From contig NZ_CP049919.1 of the NCBI RefSeq assembly GCF_015624425.1, positions 558,001 to 622,000 on the forward strand: a DNA stretch of 64,000 nucleotides. The letters run 5' to 3'. Numbering within the stretch: the stretch's first letter is position 1; every line of letters begins with the position of its first letter. The stretch comes from Roseateles sp. DAIF2 (GTDB lineage Bacteria > Pseudomonadota > Gammaproteobacteria > Burkholderiales > Burkholderiaceae_C). The position numbers and the translations under genes were made by a program. The notes under the pieces are model-generated. The model made no database searches, had not been told where the DNA came from, and saw only the letters and a program-made list of their open reading frames with translations. Below, piece after piece: positions 37,298 through 45,476 of this stretch.

Positions 37298-40195
37298 GTG
37301 AAACAACGCCACACCTTGATCGCCCTGGCCGCCATGCTGGCGGTGGTGCAGCAGGCCCAGGCCCAGTCGGCCGCTCCGGCCGACGCCCAGAAGCTCGAAC
37401 GCATCGAGGTGACCGGCTCGTCGATCAAGCGCGTGGACAAGGAGACCGCCTCGCCGCTGCAGGTGCTGCGCGCCGAGGACATTGCGCGCTCCGGCGCCAG
37501 CAATCTGGCCGAGCTGATGCGCCTGCTGCCGGCGGTGGGCAGCGGCGGCCAGGCCGACGCCACCGGCAGCAGCTTCTCCAATGGGGTGAGCACCGTCTCG
37601 ATGCGCGGTCTGGGCTCGGCCTCCACGCTGACCCTGATCAATGGCCGCCGCATGGCCGCGACCGCGACCGCGAATCCGAACGCGGGCCAGTCCACGCTCT
37701 ACAACCTGAACAACATCCCGATGTCGGCGATCGAGCGTGTCGAGGTGCTGAAGGACGGTGCCTCGGCGGTCTATGGCTCGGACGCGATCGCCGGGGTGGT
37801 GAACTTCATCCTGAAGAAGGAGTACCAGGGCCTGGAGGCGAAGCTGAGCGCCTCCGGCGCCACGCAAGGCGGTTTCCGCAATGACTCCGCCAATCTGTTC
37901 GGCGGTTTCGGCAACCTCGACACCCAGGGTTTCAACGTGATGGTGGGCCTGGACCTGTCCAAGCGCGGCGCGACCGGCATGGACAAGCTCAAAGGGGTGT
38001 CCTATGAAGCCTGGCAGCTGGGGACCACCTCCACCACGACAGGCCTGGCGGGGGACATCACCCGCCCCGACAGTTCATTGACCTTCGCGCCCAACTTCTG
38101 GCGTGAAACCGCCGTGGGCTCGGGCGCTTTCAACACCAGCACCCCGATCCCGCCCAAGAACAACAGCTGCGCGGCGCCGGGCGTTGTCGACACGACCTTG
38201 CTGGCGAGCAAGGCCCCGGTGTGTGCGATGGATACCAGCCGGTACGAGCGCTTCACCGAGCCTTCGAAGAATGCGAACCTGTTCGCGCGCGCCAACTTCC
38301 TCATCTCGCCGGACCTGAGCGCCTCGGTCGAGGCCGCCTACTCGCGCCTGGAGAGCGAGTACTCCAATGACACCGGCTTTGCCACGCTGGGTTCGGGCCT
38401 GAGCGAATGGTTCGACCCGCGGGGGCAGCGTCGCACCTTCCGTCATGTGATGGCGTCCAATCATCCGGACAACCCGCTGTTCCAGGCCGATCCCAACAAC
38501 AAGCTGCGCGTGCTGACCAGCGCCCGCCTGGGGGACATCCCACGCTACGACAAGCTGAAGCAGGAGGATGTGCGCCTGGTGCTGGACCTCAGCGGCGCAC
38601 ATTTCGGCTGGGACTGGAACGGCGGCCTGCTCCACAACCAGTCCAAGCGCAAGGAAACCGAGTTCGGCGCGGTGCATGCCAAGAGGGCCGAGGAGGCGCT
38701 GAAGAGCTACCGCTTCGGGGGGCAGAACAGCCCCGAGCTGCTGGCCCGGATCAGCCCGACCATCTTCAACGAGGGCGAAACCAAGGTCACGATGGCCAAC
38801 CTCAAGGGCAGCCGCGAGATCGGTCGCCTGGCGGGCGGTGCCGTGGGTGTGGCCCTGGGCCTGGAATACCGTCGGGAAAGCATCAGCATGCGGCCGGACG
38901 CCGAGCTGCAGGCCGGCAACTTCGTCGGGCGCGGCGGCTCCATGGCCAATGGCAGCCGCAATGTCACCTCGGTCTTTGCCGAGACGGTGCTGCCGGTCTG
39001 GAAGAGCCTGAGCCTGGAGGCCGCGCTGCGCTCCGACCAGTACAGCGACTTCGGCAACTCCACCACGCCGAAGTTCGGTTTCAAATGGAAGGCGATGGAA
39101 TCCCTGGCCCTGCGCGGCACCGCCTCGGCCGGCTTCCGCGCCCCCAGCCTGAGCCAGATGTCCGACTCGTCGGTCAGCAGCTCCCAGACCATCGGCACCT
39201 GGCGCGACGCGAATCGTTGCCCCCTGGGGAAGAACGGGCTGCCGGGCAAGATCCCGGGGGCTACCAACTATGAGAACACGCTCGCGAACGAGTGCGATCG
39301 CAATGCCAGCAGCGGCAATTCGCGCTCGGTCGCGGCCTTCATCGTGGCCAACCCGAAGCTGCGCCCGGAAACCTCGCGCAGCTACACCCTGGGCCTGGTG
39401 TTCTCGCCGACGCCGACGATCAACGGCACCGTCGACATCTACCAGATCACCCGCAAGAACGAGGTGGACCGCCTGAGCTCCACCGATGTGCTGCAGCGCC
39501 TGTTTGAACTGGGTGACAGCTCCTACCAGGGCGACGTCGTCCGCACCGCGGATGCCAGCACCGCGCTGAAGGACGCGGCGGGCAATGTCATCCCGGGCAC
39601 CGAGCGCATCGCGCTGGTCAAGCGCAAATACCTGAACCTGGGCCAGACCCAGGTGCGCGGCGCCGATCTGGAGCTGAGCCATCGGCTCAACTTCGAGAAC
39701 GGCCATCGCCTGAGCAGCAGCCTGTTCGTCGGCTATGTGCAGAGCTATACCCGGCAGCGCGACAAGGGCATGCCGCATGTCGACTTCAACGACGCCGCGG
39801 ACCGTGATCAGCCGAAGTACAAGGGCCGTCTGAGCAGCAACTACAGCTTTGGCGATGTGACCCTGTATGGCGCGCTCAACTACCTGCACAGCATGGGGCT
39901 GCCCCGTGTCAATCAGGTGACCGGTGTGCGCGATGCATGCAGCCCGACCTATGCCAGCAGCCCCTATCAGACCGCGGCCCTGGGCGGGGGCTGCCGGGTG
40001 GCCTCGCTCACGACCGTGGACCTCGGTCTGACCGTGCGCCCGGTGAAGGGGCTGACCTTGCAGGCCACGGTGCTGAACGCCTTCGACCGTGCGGCCCCCT
40101 ACTCCCCGACCTTCGACCTGTACGGCTGGGACAAGGACCTCTACAGCGCCGCCGGCCGTTCGGTGTCGCTGAGCGCCACCTACACCTTCTGGTAA
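37298..40195 (+). CDS. TonB-dependent outer-membrane receptor, substrate unknown
   Basis: 965 residues from a GTG at 37298 with AAAGGA ahead; a signal peptide ends AQAQ. A plug domain begins LERIEVTGSSIKRVDKETASPL and includes LKDGASAVYGSDAIAGVVNFI; the barrel ends TYTFW. It is larger than siderophore receptors of ~700, as in oligosaccharide or organic-matter receptors of the Oar-like or CirA families. A LysR gene is divergent, suggesting induction by a small molecule. The substrate cannot be read from the sequence. Confidence 0.8.
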   Translation: MKQRHTLIALAAMLAVVQQAQAQSAAPADAQKLERIEVTGSSIKRVDKETASPLQVLRAEDIARSGASNLAELMRLLPAVGSGGQADATGSSFSNGVSTVSMRGLGSASTLTLINGRRMAATATANPNAGQSTLYNLNNIPMSAIERVEVLKDGASAVYGSDAIAGVVNFILKKEYQGLEAKLSASGATQGGFRNDSANLFGGFGNLDTQGFNVMVGLDLSKRGATGMDKLKGVSYEAWQLGTTSTTTGLAGDITRPDSSLTFAPNFWRETAVGSGAFNTSTPIPPKNNSCAAPGVVDTTLLASKAPVCAMDTSRYERFTEPSKNANLFARANFLISPDLSASVEAAYSRLESEYSNDTGFATLGSGLSEWFDPRGQRRTFRHVMASNHPDNPLFQADPNNKLRVLTSARLGDIPRYDKLKQEDVRLVLDLSGAHFGWDWNGGLLHNQSKRKETEFGAVHAKRAEEALKSYRFGGQNSPELLARISPTIFNEGETKVTMANLKGSREIGRLAGGAVGVALGLEYRRESISMRPDAELQAGNFVGRGGSMANGSRNVTSVFAETVLPVWKSLSLEAALRSDQYSDFGNSTTPKFGFKWKAMESLALRGTASAGFRAPSLSQMSDSSVSSSQTIGTWRDANRCPLGKNGLPGKIPGATNYENTLANECDRNASSGNSRSVAAFIVANPKLRPETSRSYTLGLVFSPTPTINGTVDIYQITRKNEVDRLSSTDVLQRLFELGDSSYQGDVVRTADASTALKDAAGNVIPGTERIALVKRKYLNLGQTQVRGADLELSHRLNFENGHRLSSSLFVGYVQSYTRQRDKGMPHVDFNDAADRDQPKYKGRLSSNYSFGDVTLYGALNYLHSMGLPRVNQVTGVRDACSPTYASSPYQTAALGGGCRVASLTTVDLGLTVRPVKGLTLQATVLNAFDRAAPYSPTFDLYGWDKDLYSAAGRSVSLSATYTFW

Positions 40196-40204
40196 GGGCT
40201 CTGG

Positions 40205-40240
40205 GTGTGACGGCGTCACCACGCCGTCACACCCCTTTTT
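40205..40240 (+). terminator. Rho-independent terminator after the TonB receptor
   Basis: GTGTGACGGCG-TCACCA-CGCCGTCACAC, a perfect 11-bp stem with 6-base loop, followed by CCCTTTTT, 9 bases after the receptor stop. Confidence 0.9.
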
Positions 40241-40260
40241 CGCGGGGTAGGAATACCGCG

Positions 40261-40291
40261 TTGACGCACTGCACAACGGCGGGCGCACAAT
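40261..40291 (+). promoter_or_regulatory. Possible sigma-70 promoter of kup
   Basis: TTGACG at 40261-40266 and CACAAT at 40286-40291 are separated by 19 bases, longer than ideal. The site is about 45 bases before the kup start. Confidence 0.35.
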
Positions 40292-40337
40292 ATGCCCCTT
40301 TCGACCACCAGCGGCCGAGCAGGCCGCCGCGTTTTCC

Positions 40338-42221
40338 GTGAGTGCATCCTCCGCGGCCCGCAGCCCCCTGGCCCAAGCCGGCCTGACCCTTGGCGCGCTG
40401 GGCGTCGTCTATGGCGACATCGGCACCAGCCCCCTGTATGCGCTCAAGGAGGTGTTCCACGGCGGCCATGTGCCGCTGACGCACGACAACATCCTGGGCG
40501 TGCTCTCGCTGCTGTTCTGGACCATGACCATCGTGGTCTCGCTGAAGTACGTGCTGCTGATCCTGCGCGCGGACAACAACGGCGAGGGCGGCCTGATCGC
40601 GATGCTGGCGCTGGCCACCAATGCGGTGAACGACAAGCCCCAGCTGCGCCGGCGCCTGATGCTGGTGGGCCTGTTCGGCACCGCGATCTTCTATGGCGAC
40701 GCGGTGATCACGCCGGCGATGACGGTGCTCAGCGCGGTGGAGGGCATCGATGTCTATGCCCCCGGCTATCACGACCTGATCGTGCCGGTGGCGCTGATGG
40801 TGCTGGCCGGGCTGTTCACGGTGCAGCGCTTCGGCACCGGCGGCATCGGCCGCGCCTTCGGGCCGGTGATGCTGTGCTGGTTCCTCAGCCTGGCCCTGCT
40901 GGGCCTGCCCAAGGTGCTGGACAACCCGCATGTGCTGCTGGCGCTGAACCCGGCCTGGGCACTGGCCTTCTGCATGGAATACCGCTGGGTCGCCTTCGTC
41001 GCGCTGGGCGCGGTGGTGCTGGTGGTAACCGGCGGCGAGGCGCTGTATGCCGACCTGGGGCATTTCGGCAAGAAGCCGATCCGCATCGCCTGGTACGCGG
41101 TCGTGATGCCGGCCCTGGTGATCAACTACTTCGGCCAGGGCGCGCTGCTGCTGCAGCAGCCCGAGGCGATCAAGAACCCCTTCTTCCTGCTGGCGCCGGC
41201 CTGGGCCGAGATCCCGCTGTTCCTGCTGGCGGCGGTGGCGGCCAGCGTGGCCTCGCAGGCGCTGATCACCGCGGCCTTCTCGGTCACCAAGCAGGCGGTG
41301 CAGCTGGGCATCCTGCCGCGCATGCGCATCCTGCACACCTCGGTGCGCGACACCGGCCAGATCTATGTGCCCTTCGTCAACTGGGGCCTGTTCGTCTTCG
41401 TCGTGCTGGCGGTGGTGCTGTTCGGCTCCAGCAGCAAGCTGGCCGGCGCCTATGGCGTCGCGGTGACGATCGACATGACCATCACCACGGTGATGACCTT
41501 CTTCGTGATCCGCTACGGCTGGCGCTACCCGCTGGCCCTGTGCGTGCTGGCCACCGGCGCCTTCTTCCTGATCGACATCACCTTCCTGGCCTCGAACCTG
41601 CTGAAGCTGGCCCATGGCGGCTGGTTCCCGCTGGCGATCGGCATCGGCATGTTCACCCTGATGCTGACCTGGAAGCAGGGCCGGCGCCAGCTCAGCGCCA
41701 AGCTGCGCGAGGACGCGATCGACCTGAACAGCTTCCTGGAGGCGGTGTTCGTCAGCCCGCCGACGCGCGTGCCCGGCAGCGCGGTGTTCCTGTCGGCCGA
41801 GCAGGGCGTGACGCCCAATGCGCTGCTGCACAACCTGAAGCACAACAAGGTGCTGCACGAGCAGAACCTGTTCGTCAGCGTCAAGCACCATGAGGTGCCC
41901 TGGATCGGCTTCGACAAGCGGGTGCAGGTCGAGAGCCTGGGCAACGACTGCTGGGCGGTCAGCCTGCATTTCGGCTTCAAGAACGAACCCGATGTGCCGG
42001 ACGCGCTGAAGCTGCTTGAGCAGCGCGGCGTGCACCTGGACGAGATGGAGACCAGCTACTTCCTGTCGCGCGACATCGTGATCCCGACCATCGGTTCGGG
42101 CATGGCGCCCTGGCGCGAGAAGCTGTTCGCCAGCATGCACCGCAACGCCGCCGCCGCGGCCGACTTCCTGCACCTGCCGACCAACCGCATCGTCGAGCTG
42201 GGCGCCAAGGTCGAGATCTGA
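40338..42221 (+). CDS. kup: Kup-type potassium uptake protein
   Basis: 627 residues from a GTG. The N-terminal [17 protein letters not shown] is the Kup/HAK motif, followed by about twelve membrane segments and a C-terminal cytoplasmic domain ([24 protein letters not shown]). It takes up K+ (and Cs+), driven by the proton gradient. It is monocistronic; a terminator precedes it. An imperfect CGCGG/CCGCG inverted repeat lies at 40241-40260, just before the promoter. Confidence 0.92.
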   Translation: MSASSAARSPLAQAGLTLGALGVVYGDIGTSPLYALKEVFHGGHVPLTHDNILGVLSLLFWTMTIVVSLKYVLLILRADNNGEGGLIAMLALATNAVNDKPQLRRRLMLVGLFGTAIFYGDAVITPAMTVLSAVEGIDVYAPGYHDLIVPVALMVLAGLFTVQRFGTGGIGRAFGPVMLCWFLSLALLGLPKVLDNPHVLLALNPAWALAFCMEYRWVAFVALGAVVLVVTGGEALYADLGHFGKKPIRIAWYAVVMPALVINYFGQGALLLQQPEAIKNPFFLLAPAWAEIPLFLLAAVAASVASQALITAAFSVTKQAVQLGILPRMRILHTSVRDTGQIYVPFVNWGLFVFVVLAVVLFGSSSKLAGAYGVAVTIDMTITTVMTFFVIRYGWRYPLALCVLATGAFFLIDITFLASNLLKLAHGGWFPLAIGIGMFTLMLTWKQGRRQLSAKLREDAIDLNSFLEAVFVSPPTRVPGSAVFLSAEQGVTPNALLHNLKHNKVLHEQNLFVSVKHHEVPWIGFDKRVQVESLGNDCWAVSLHFGFKNEPDVPDALKLLEQRGVHLDEMETSYFLSRDIVIPTIGSGMAPWREKLFASMHRNAAAAADFLHLPTNRIVELGAKVEI

Positions 42222-42344
42222 GTTGATCTGACCCCTGCGCCGGCCGGCTTCGTCCGCGCCGGGCCGGTTTCGTCGCATCGTCGCCGCGGCTCTGTGCGGC
42301 CCGCCTAGCATCGCCCGCTGCCAAAACAGCAGGGAGGGCGGGAT

Positions 42345-44603
42345 ATGCAAGCAAGAAGCCAGGAGCCGGAGGTGTTTTCGGACGACCAGCCTCAGTTGCC
42401 GGCGCGCCGGCGCCTGCTGCAAAGCGCCTTGCTGGCCGGCGGCGCCTGGCTGCTGGGCGCCCCGCCGGCCGCTGCTGCCAGCAGCGCCGCGCCGGCCGCT
42501 GCGGGCTTCAGCCCCTGGCTGCGCTTCGATGCGCAAGGCCTGACCCTCTTGAGCAACATCAGCGAGATCGGCCAGGGCAGCCATACCGCGCTGATACAGA
42601 TCGCGGCCGAGGAGCTGGGCCTGCCGCCGGCGGCGATCCGGGTCGAGATGGCGCCGCTGCGGCCGGAGTTCCTGAACCCGCTGGCGGACAGCTATGTGAC
42701 CTATGGCAGCCTGGGATTTCGCAGCGCCTACACGGTGCTGGCCCCGGTCTGCGCGGCGGCGCGCGACATGCTGCAGCGCGCCGCCGCGGCCCGCTGGGGC
42801 GTGGCTCCGGCCGACTGCGAGCCGCGCGACGGCTCGCTCTGGCACCCGCCCAGCGGGCGACGCCTGGCCCTGGCCGAGCTGCTGGCCGAGGCCGCCGCGC
42901 TGAGCCCGCCGGAGAGGCCGCAGCCCCGGCCGCGCAGCGAATGGCGGGTGCTGGGCCGGGCGCTGCCGCGCGCCGACATTCCCGCCAAGACCGATGGCAG
43001 CATGGTCTACGGCATCGATGTGCGGCCGCCGGGCCTGCTGCTGCATGCGGCGGTGCTGCATGGCCCGGGCTTCGGCGCGCGGCTGCTGGCCCTGGACGGT
43101 GAGGCGCTAGCCCTGGCCCGGCCGGGCGTGCGGCGGGTGCTGCGCCTGCCGGGCGCGGTCGCGGTGGTGGCCGACAGCTACTGGGCCGCCGAGCGCGCCT
43201 GCGAGGCCCTGCGGCCGCGCTGGGCGCCCGGGCCGCGGGCGCCGCTGGACAGTGAGGCCTATGCGCGGGAGCTGCGTGAGGCCGCACAGGCCGGCATGGG
43301 GCGCGCCTATCCGCGCCGCATCGCCCCGGCCCGGCTCGATGACGAGGCCTGCGAGGCCGGCCTGCGTGCGGCCGAGGCGGCGGGCCGACCGCCGCTGGAC
43401 CAGCTGTTCGAGTTCCCCTTCCTGGCCCATGCGCCGATGGAGCCGCTGAACGCCACCGCGCGCGTCGACGTCGAGGGCGCCGAGCTGTGGGTCTCGACTC
43501 AGAACCAGTCCGACACCCAGGCCGCCGTGGCCAAGGCCCTGGGCCTGCCGGTCGAGCGTGTGCGGCTGCACAGCCTGCCGGCCGGCGGCGGCTTCGGGCG
43601 GCGGCTGGAGCATGACTTCGTGCGCGAGGCCGCGCTGATCGCCCGGGCCTTCGGCGCGGGCCGGCCGGTCAAGACCATCTGGTCGCGCGCCACCGAGCTG
43701 GCCGCCGGCCATTACCGCCCGGCCTGGGCGGCGCGGGTGCGCCTGGCGCTGGGGGCCGACGGGCTGCCCCAGGCCCTGCGCGTCGACATGGCGGGTGCGC
43801 GCATCGAATCCAGCTCCGGCGTGGCCAGCTCGATTGCGGCCGACATCCCGGACGGCAGCGGCTCGATGGGCTGGCTGGGGCCGAGCTACGCGCTGCCGCC
43901 GCTGAGCCTGCGCTTCAGCGAGCGGGACCGCGGCGTGCCGCTGGCCTACTGGCGTTCGGTCGGCAACTCGCAGAACTGCTTCTGCCTGGAGACCATGCTG
44001 GACCTGGCGGCCAGGGCCGCCGGCCAGGATCCGCTGGACTACCGGCGCCGCCTGCTGGCCGGCGGGGACCGGCCGGCGCGCCAGCGCGTGCTGGCCCTGC
44101 TGGAGGCCCTGGCCGAGCGCGCCGGCTGTGCGCGGCCGCTGCCGCCCGGGCATTTCCGCGGCCTGGCGCTCAGCGAGGCCAACCGCGCGGTGGCCGGCCA
44201 TGTGGTCGAGATCGCGCTGGCCGGGCCGGGGCGCTTTCGCCTGGTGCGCATCACCGCCGCGCTCGATGTAGGGTGGGTCGGCAATCCTGACGCGGTGTCG
44301 GCCCAGCTGATGGGCGGCACGGTGTTCGGCCTGGGCGCCGCGCTGTTCGGCGAGATCGGCTTTGCCGAGGATCGCGCGCTGCAGCGCAATTTCGACGGCT
44401 ATCGCCTGCCCCGGCTGGCCGAGCTGCCGCCGATCGAGCTGCTGGTGCTGGGCGAGGCCGAGCGGCCCGGCGGCGCCGGCGAGGAGGCGGTGCCCAGCAT
44501 CGCGCCGGCCCTGGCCAACGCCCTGCTGGCGGCCAGCGGCCGGCCGGTGACGCGCCTGCCGCTGACGCGGGCCGGCTGGGAGCTGGCCGGGGGCCGCGGC
44601 TGA
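42345..44603 (+). CDS. IorB-like molybdopterin-binding subunit with Tat signal, no partner
   Basis: 752 residues. A twin-arginine-type leader (RRRLLQSALLAGGAWLLG, about residues 21-38) is followed by the xanthine dehydrogenase/isoquinoline 1-oxidoreductase beta fold: LSNISEIGQGSHTALIQIAAEEL, LPAGGGFGRRLEHDFVREAA and near the end EEAVPSIAPALANALLAASG, with Glu in the active-site segment. It should bind the molybdopterin cofactor and oxidise N-heterocycles or aldehydes in the periplasm. The usual small [2Fe-2S] subunit and the cytochrome subunit are not adjacent, so electrons would need an unlinked partner. Confidence 0.82.
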   Translation: MQARSQEPEVFSDDQPQLPARRRLLQSALLAGGAWLLGAPPAAAASSAAPAAAGFSPWLRFDAQGLTLLSNISEIGQGSHTALIQIAAEELGLPPAAIRVEMAPLRPEFLNPLADSYVTYGSLGFRSAYTVLAPVCAAARDMLQRAAAARWGVAPADCEPRDGSLWHPPSGRRLALAELLAEAAALSPPERPQPRPRSEWRVLGRALPRADIPAKTDGSMVYGIDVRPPGLLLHAAVLHGPGFGARLLALDGEALALARPGVRRVLRLPGAVAVVADSYWAAERACEALRPRWAPGPRAPLDSEAYARELREAAQAGMGRAYPRRIAPARLDDEACEAGLRAAEAAGRPPLDQLFEFPFLAHAPMEPLNATARVDVEGAELWVSTQNQSDTQAAVAKALGLPVERVRLHSLPAGGGFGRRLEHDFVREAALIARAFGAGRPVKTIWSRATELAAGHYRPAWAARVRLALGADGLPQALRVDMAGARIESSSGVASSIAADIPDGSGSMGWLGPSYALPPLSLRFSERDRGVPLAYWRSVGNSQNCFCLETMLDLAARAAGQDPLDYRRRLLAGGDRPARQRVLALLEALAERAGCARPLPPGHFRGLALSEANRAVAGHVVEIALAGPGRFRLVRITAALDVGWVGNPDAVSAQLMGGTVFGLGAALFGEIGFAEDRALQRNFDGYRLPRLAELPPIELLVLGEAERPGGAGEEAVPSIAPALANALLAASGRPVTRLPLTRAGWELAGGRG

Positions 44604-44691
44604 GCGTGGTGGCCGGAGCGGTGCCGGGCCGGCCACCCGCTTCGATCGCCCGTGCTGTCTTCCACCTCGCCGGCCCGGAAGGCGGATCGTC

Positions 44692-45147
44692 ATGCGTCAA
44701 CTACACCAGCGAATGCTCTCGACCCTGGTTTCATTGGGAGGCTTGCTCTTGTCAACCCATGTTCTTGCCGGCAACACGGAAATCGATGCGGCCCAGGTGC
44801 CGCTCCAGCACTATGTGCTCGCCCATGCGACCGGCAACCCGGAGCTGATCCACCAGGCGTTTGCCGAGGGGGCCCGGGTGACCGGCCATATCAACGGCGA
44901 GCTCATCTCCTGGAGCGTGGCCGAGTACGCCGCGCGCTTCACGGGCAAGCCCGCGGCCGACGAGTCGCAGCGCAGCCGGAGTTTCGAGATCCTGGACCTC
45001 GCCGGCGATGCGGCCGTGGCGAAGGTCGTGCTCGACTATCCGACGGTCAGGTTCGTCGACCATATGGCCCTGCTCAAGGTGGCGGGGCAGTGGCGGATCG
45101 TCGGCAAGTCCTTCCATGCGCAGGCGAAGGCCCGGCCGCAGCCGTGA
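44692..45147 (+). CDS. Exported NTF2-like protein (lumazine-binding-like)
   Basis: 151 residues with a signal peptide (STLVSLGGLLLSTHVLA). The NTF2-type cone fold is suggested by PLQHYVLAHATGNPELIHQAF, ISWSVAEYAARF and ALLKVAGQWRIVGKSFHA, matching the putative lumazine-binding family (PF12893). A catalytic or binding role is unknown. It is 88 bases after the IorB-like gene and just ahead of the Fur-controlled heme locus, but not clearly part of either. Confidence 0.7.
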   Translation: MRQLHQRMLSTLVSLGGLLLSTHVLAGNTEIDAAQVPLQHYVLAHATGNPELIHQAFAEGARVTGHINGELISWSVAEYAARFTGKPAADESQRSRSFEILDLAGDAAVAKVVLDYPTVRFVDHMALLKVAGQWRIVGKSFHAQAKARPQP

Positions 45148-45199
45148 GCCCGGACGATTCAGCAGGCGCACAAGCGGCTGTGACGAATTTGCATCATTA

Positions 45200-45228
45200 C
45201 GTTAATGAGAATCGTTATTAAGTAGAAT
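45200..45228 (+). promoter_or_regulatory. Fur box overlapping the promoter of the heme locus
   Basis: GTTAATGAGAATCGTTATT at 45201-45219 matches 15 of 19 positions of the Fur consensus GATAATGATAATCATTATC. TAGAAT at 45223-45228 is a good -10 box, so the Fur site covers the -35/-10 spacer, the typical layout for iron repression. It lies in the 329-base gap 45148-45476, which holds no gene I can support. Confidence 0.75.
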
Positions 45229-45237
45229 TGGCGCATC

Positions 45238-45271
45238 GCGAGCCCCGCTGCCTGATGGCGGGTGGGCTCGC
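45238..45271 (+). other. Leader hairpin of the heme-locus mRNA
   Basis: GCGAGCCC at 45238-45245 pairs with GGGCTCGC at 45264-45271 (8 bp), with an inner CGC/GCG pair. No U-tract follows. About 200 bases of leader separate it from the receptor ATG; it could be a regulatory stem or an RNA-stability element. Confidence 0.5.
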
Positions 45272-45476
45272 CGAAAGAGCCCGCCAGCCATTCAGTCAGT
45301 CCCTCAGCCCGCCGCTCGACCAGCACAAAGTTCCCAACCCAGCCGCGGGCCCCATGCCGTCCGCCGTCCGGGCCAGGCTTTGCCGGCGGCGATGCCCTGC
45401 GGGGTTGGTGCGGCGGCGGGCCGCGCCCTGGGCGGTGGTCGCAGCACGGCGCTCGCAGCGATTCCAAGGTCCGTCC

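Noticed and set aside
40227..43061. 944-residue minus-strand frame
   Set aside because: Antisense to kup and the start of the IorB-like gene; shadow only.
45148..45476. Cobalamin riboswitch or hemP gene ahead of the receptor
   Set aside because: I could not find the cobalamin-riboswitch conserved boxes, and no small frame with a HemP-like sequence and ribosome site is present. Only the Fur box, promoter and a hairpin are supported.
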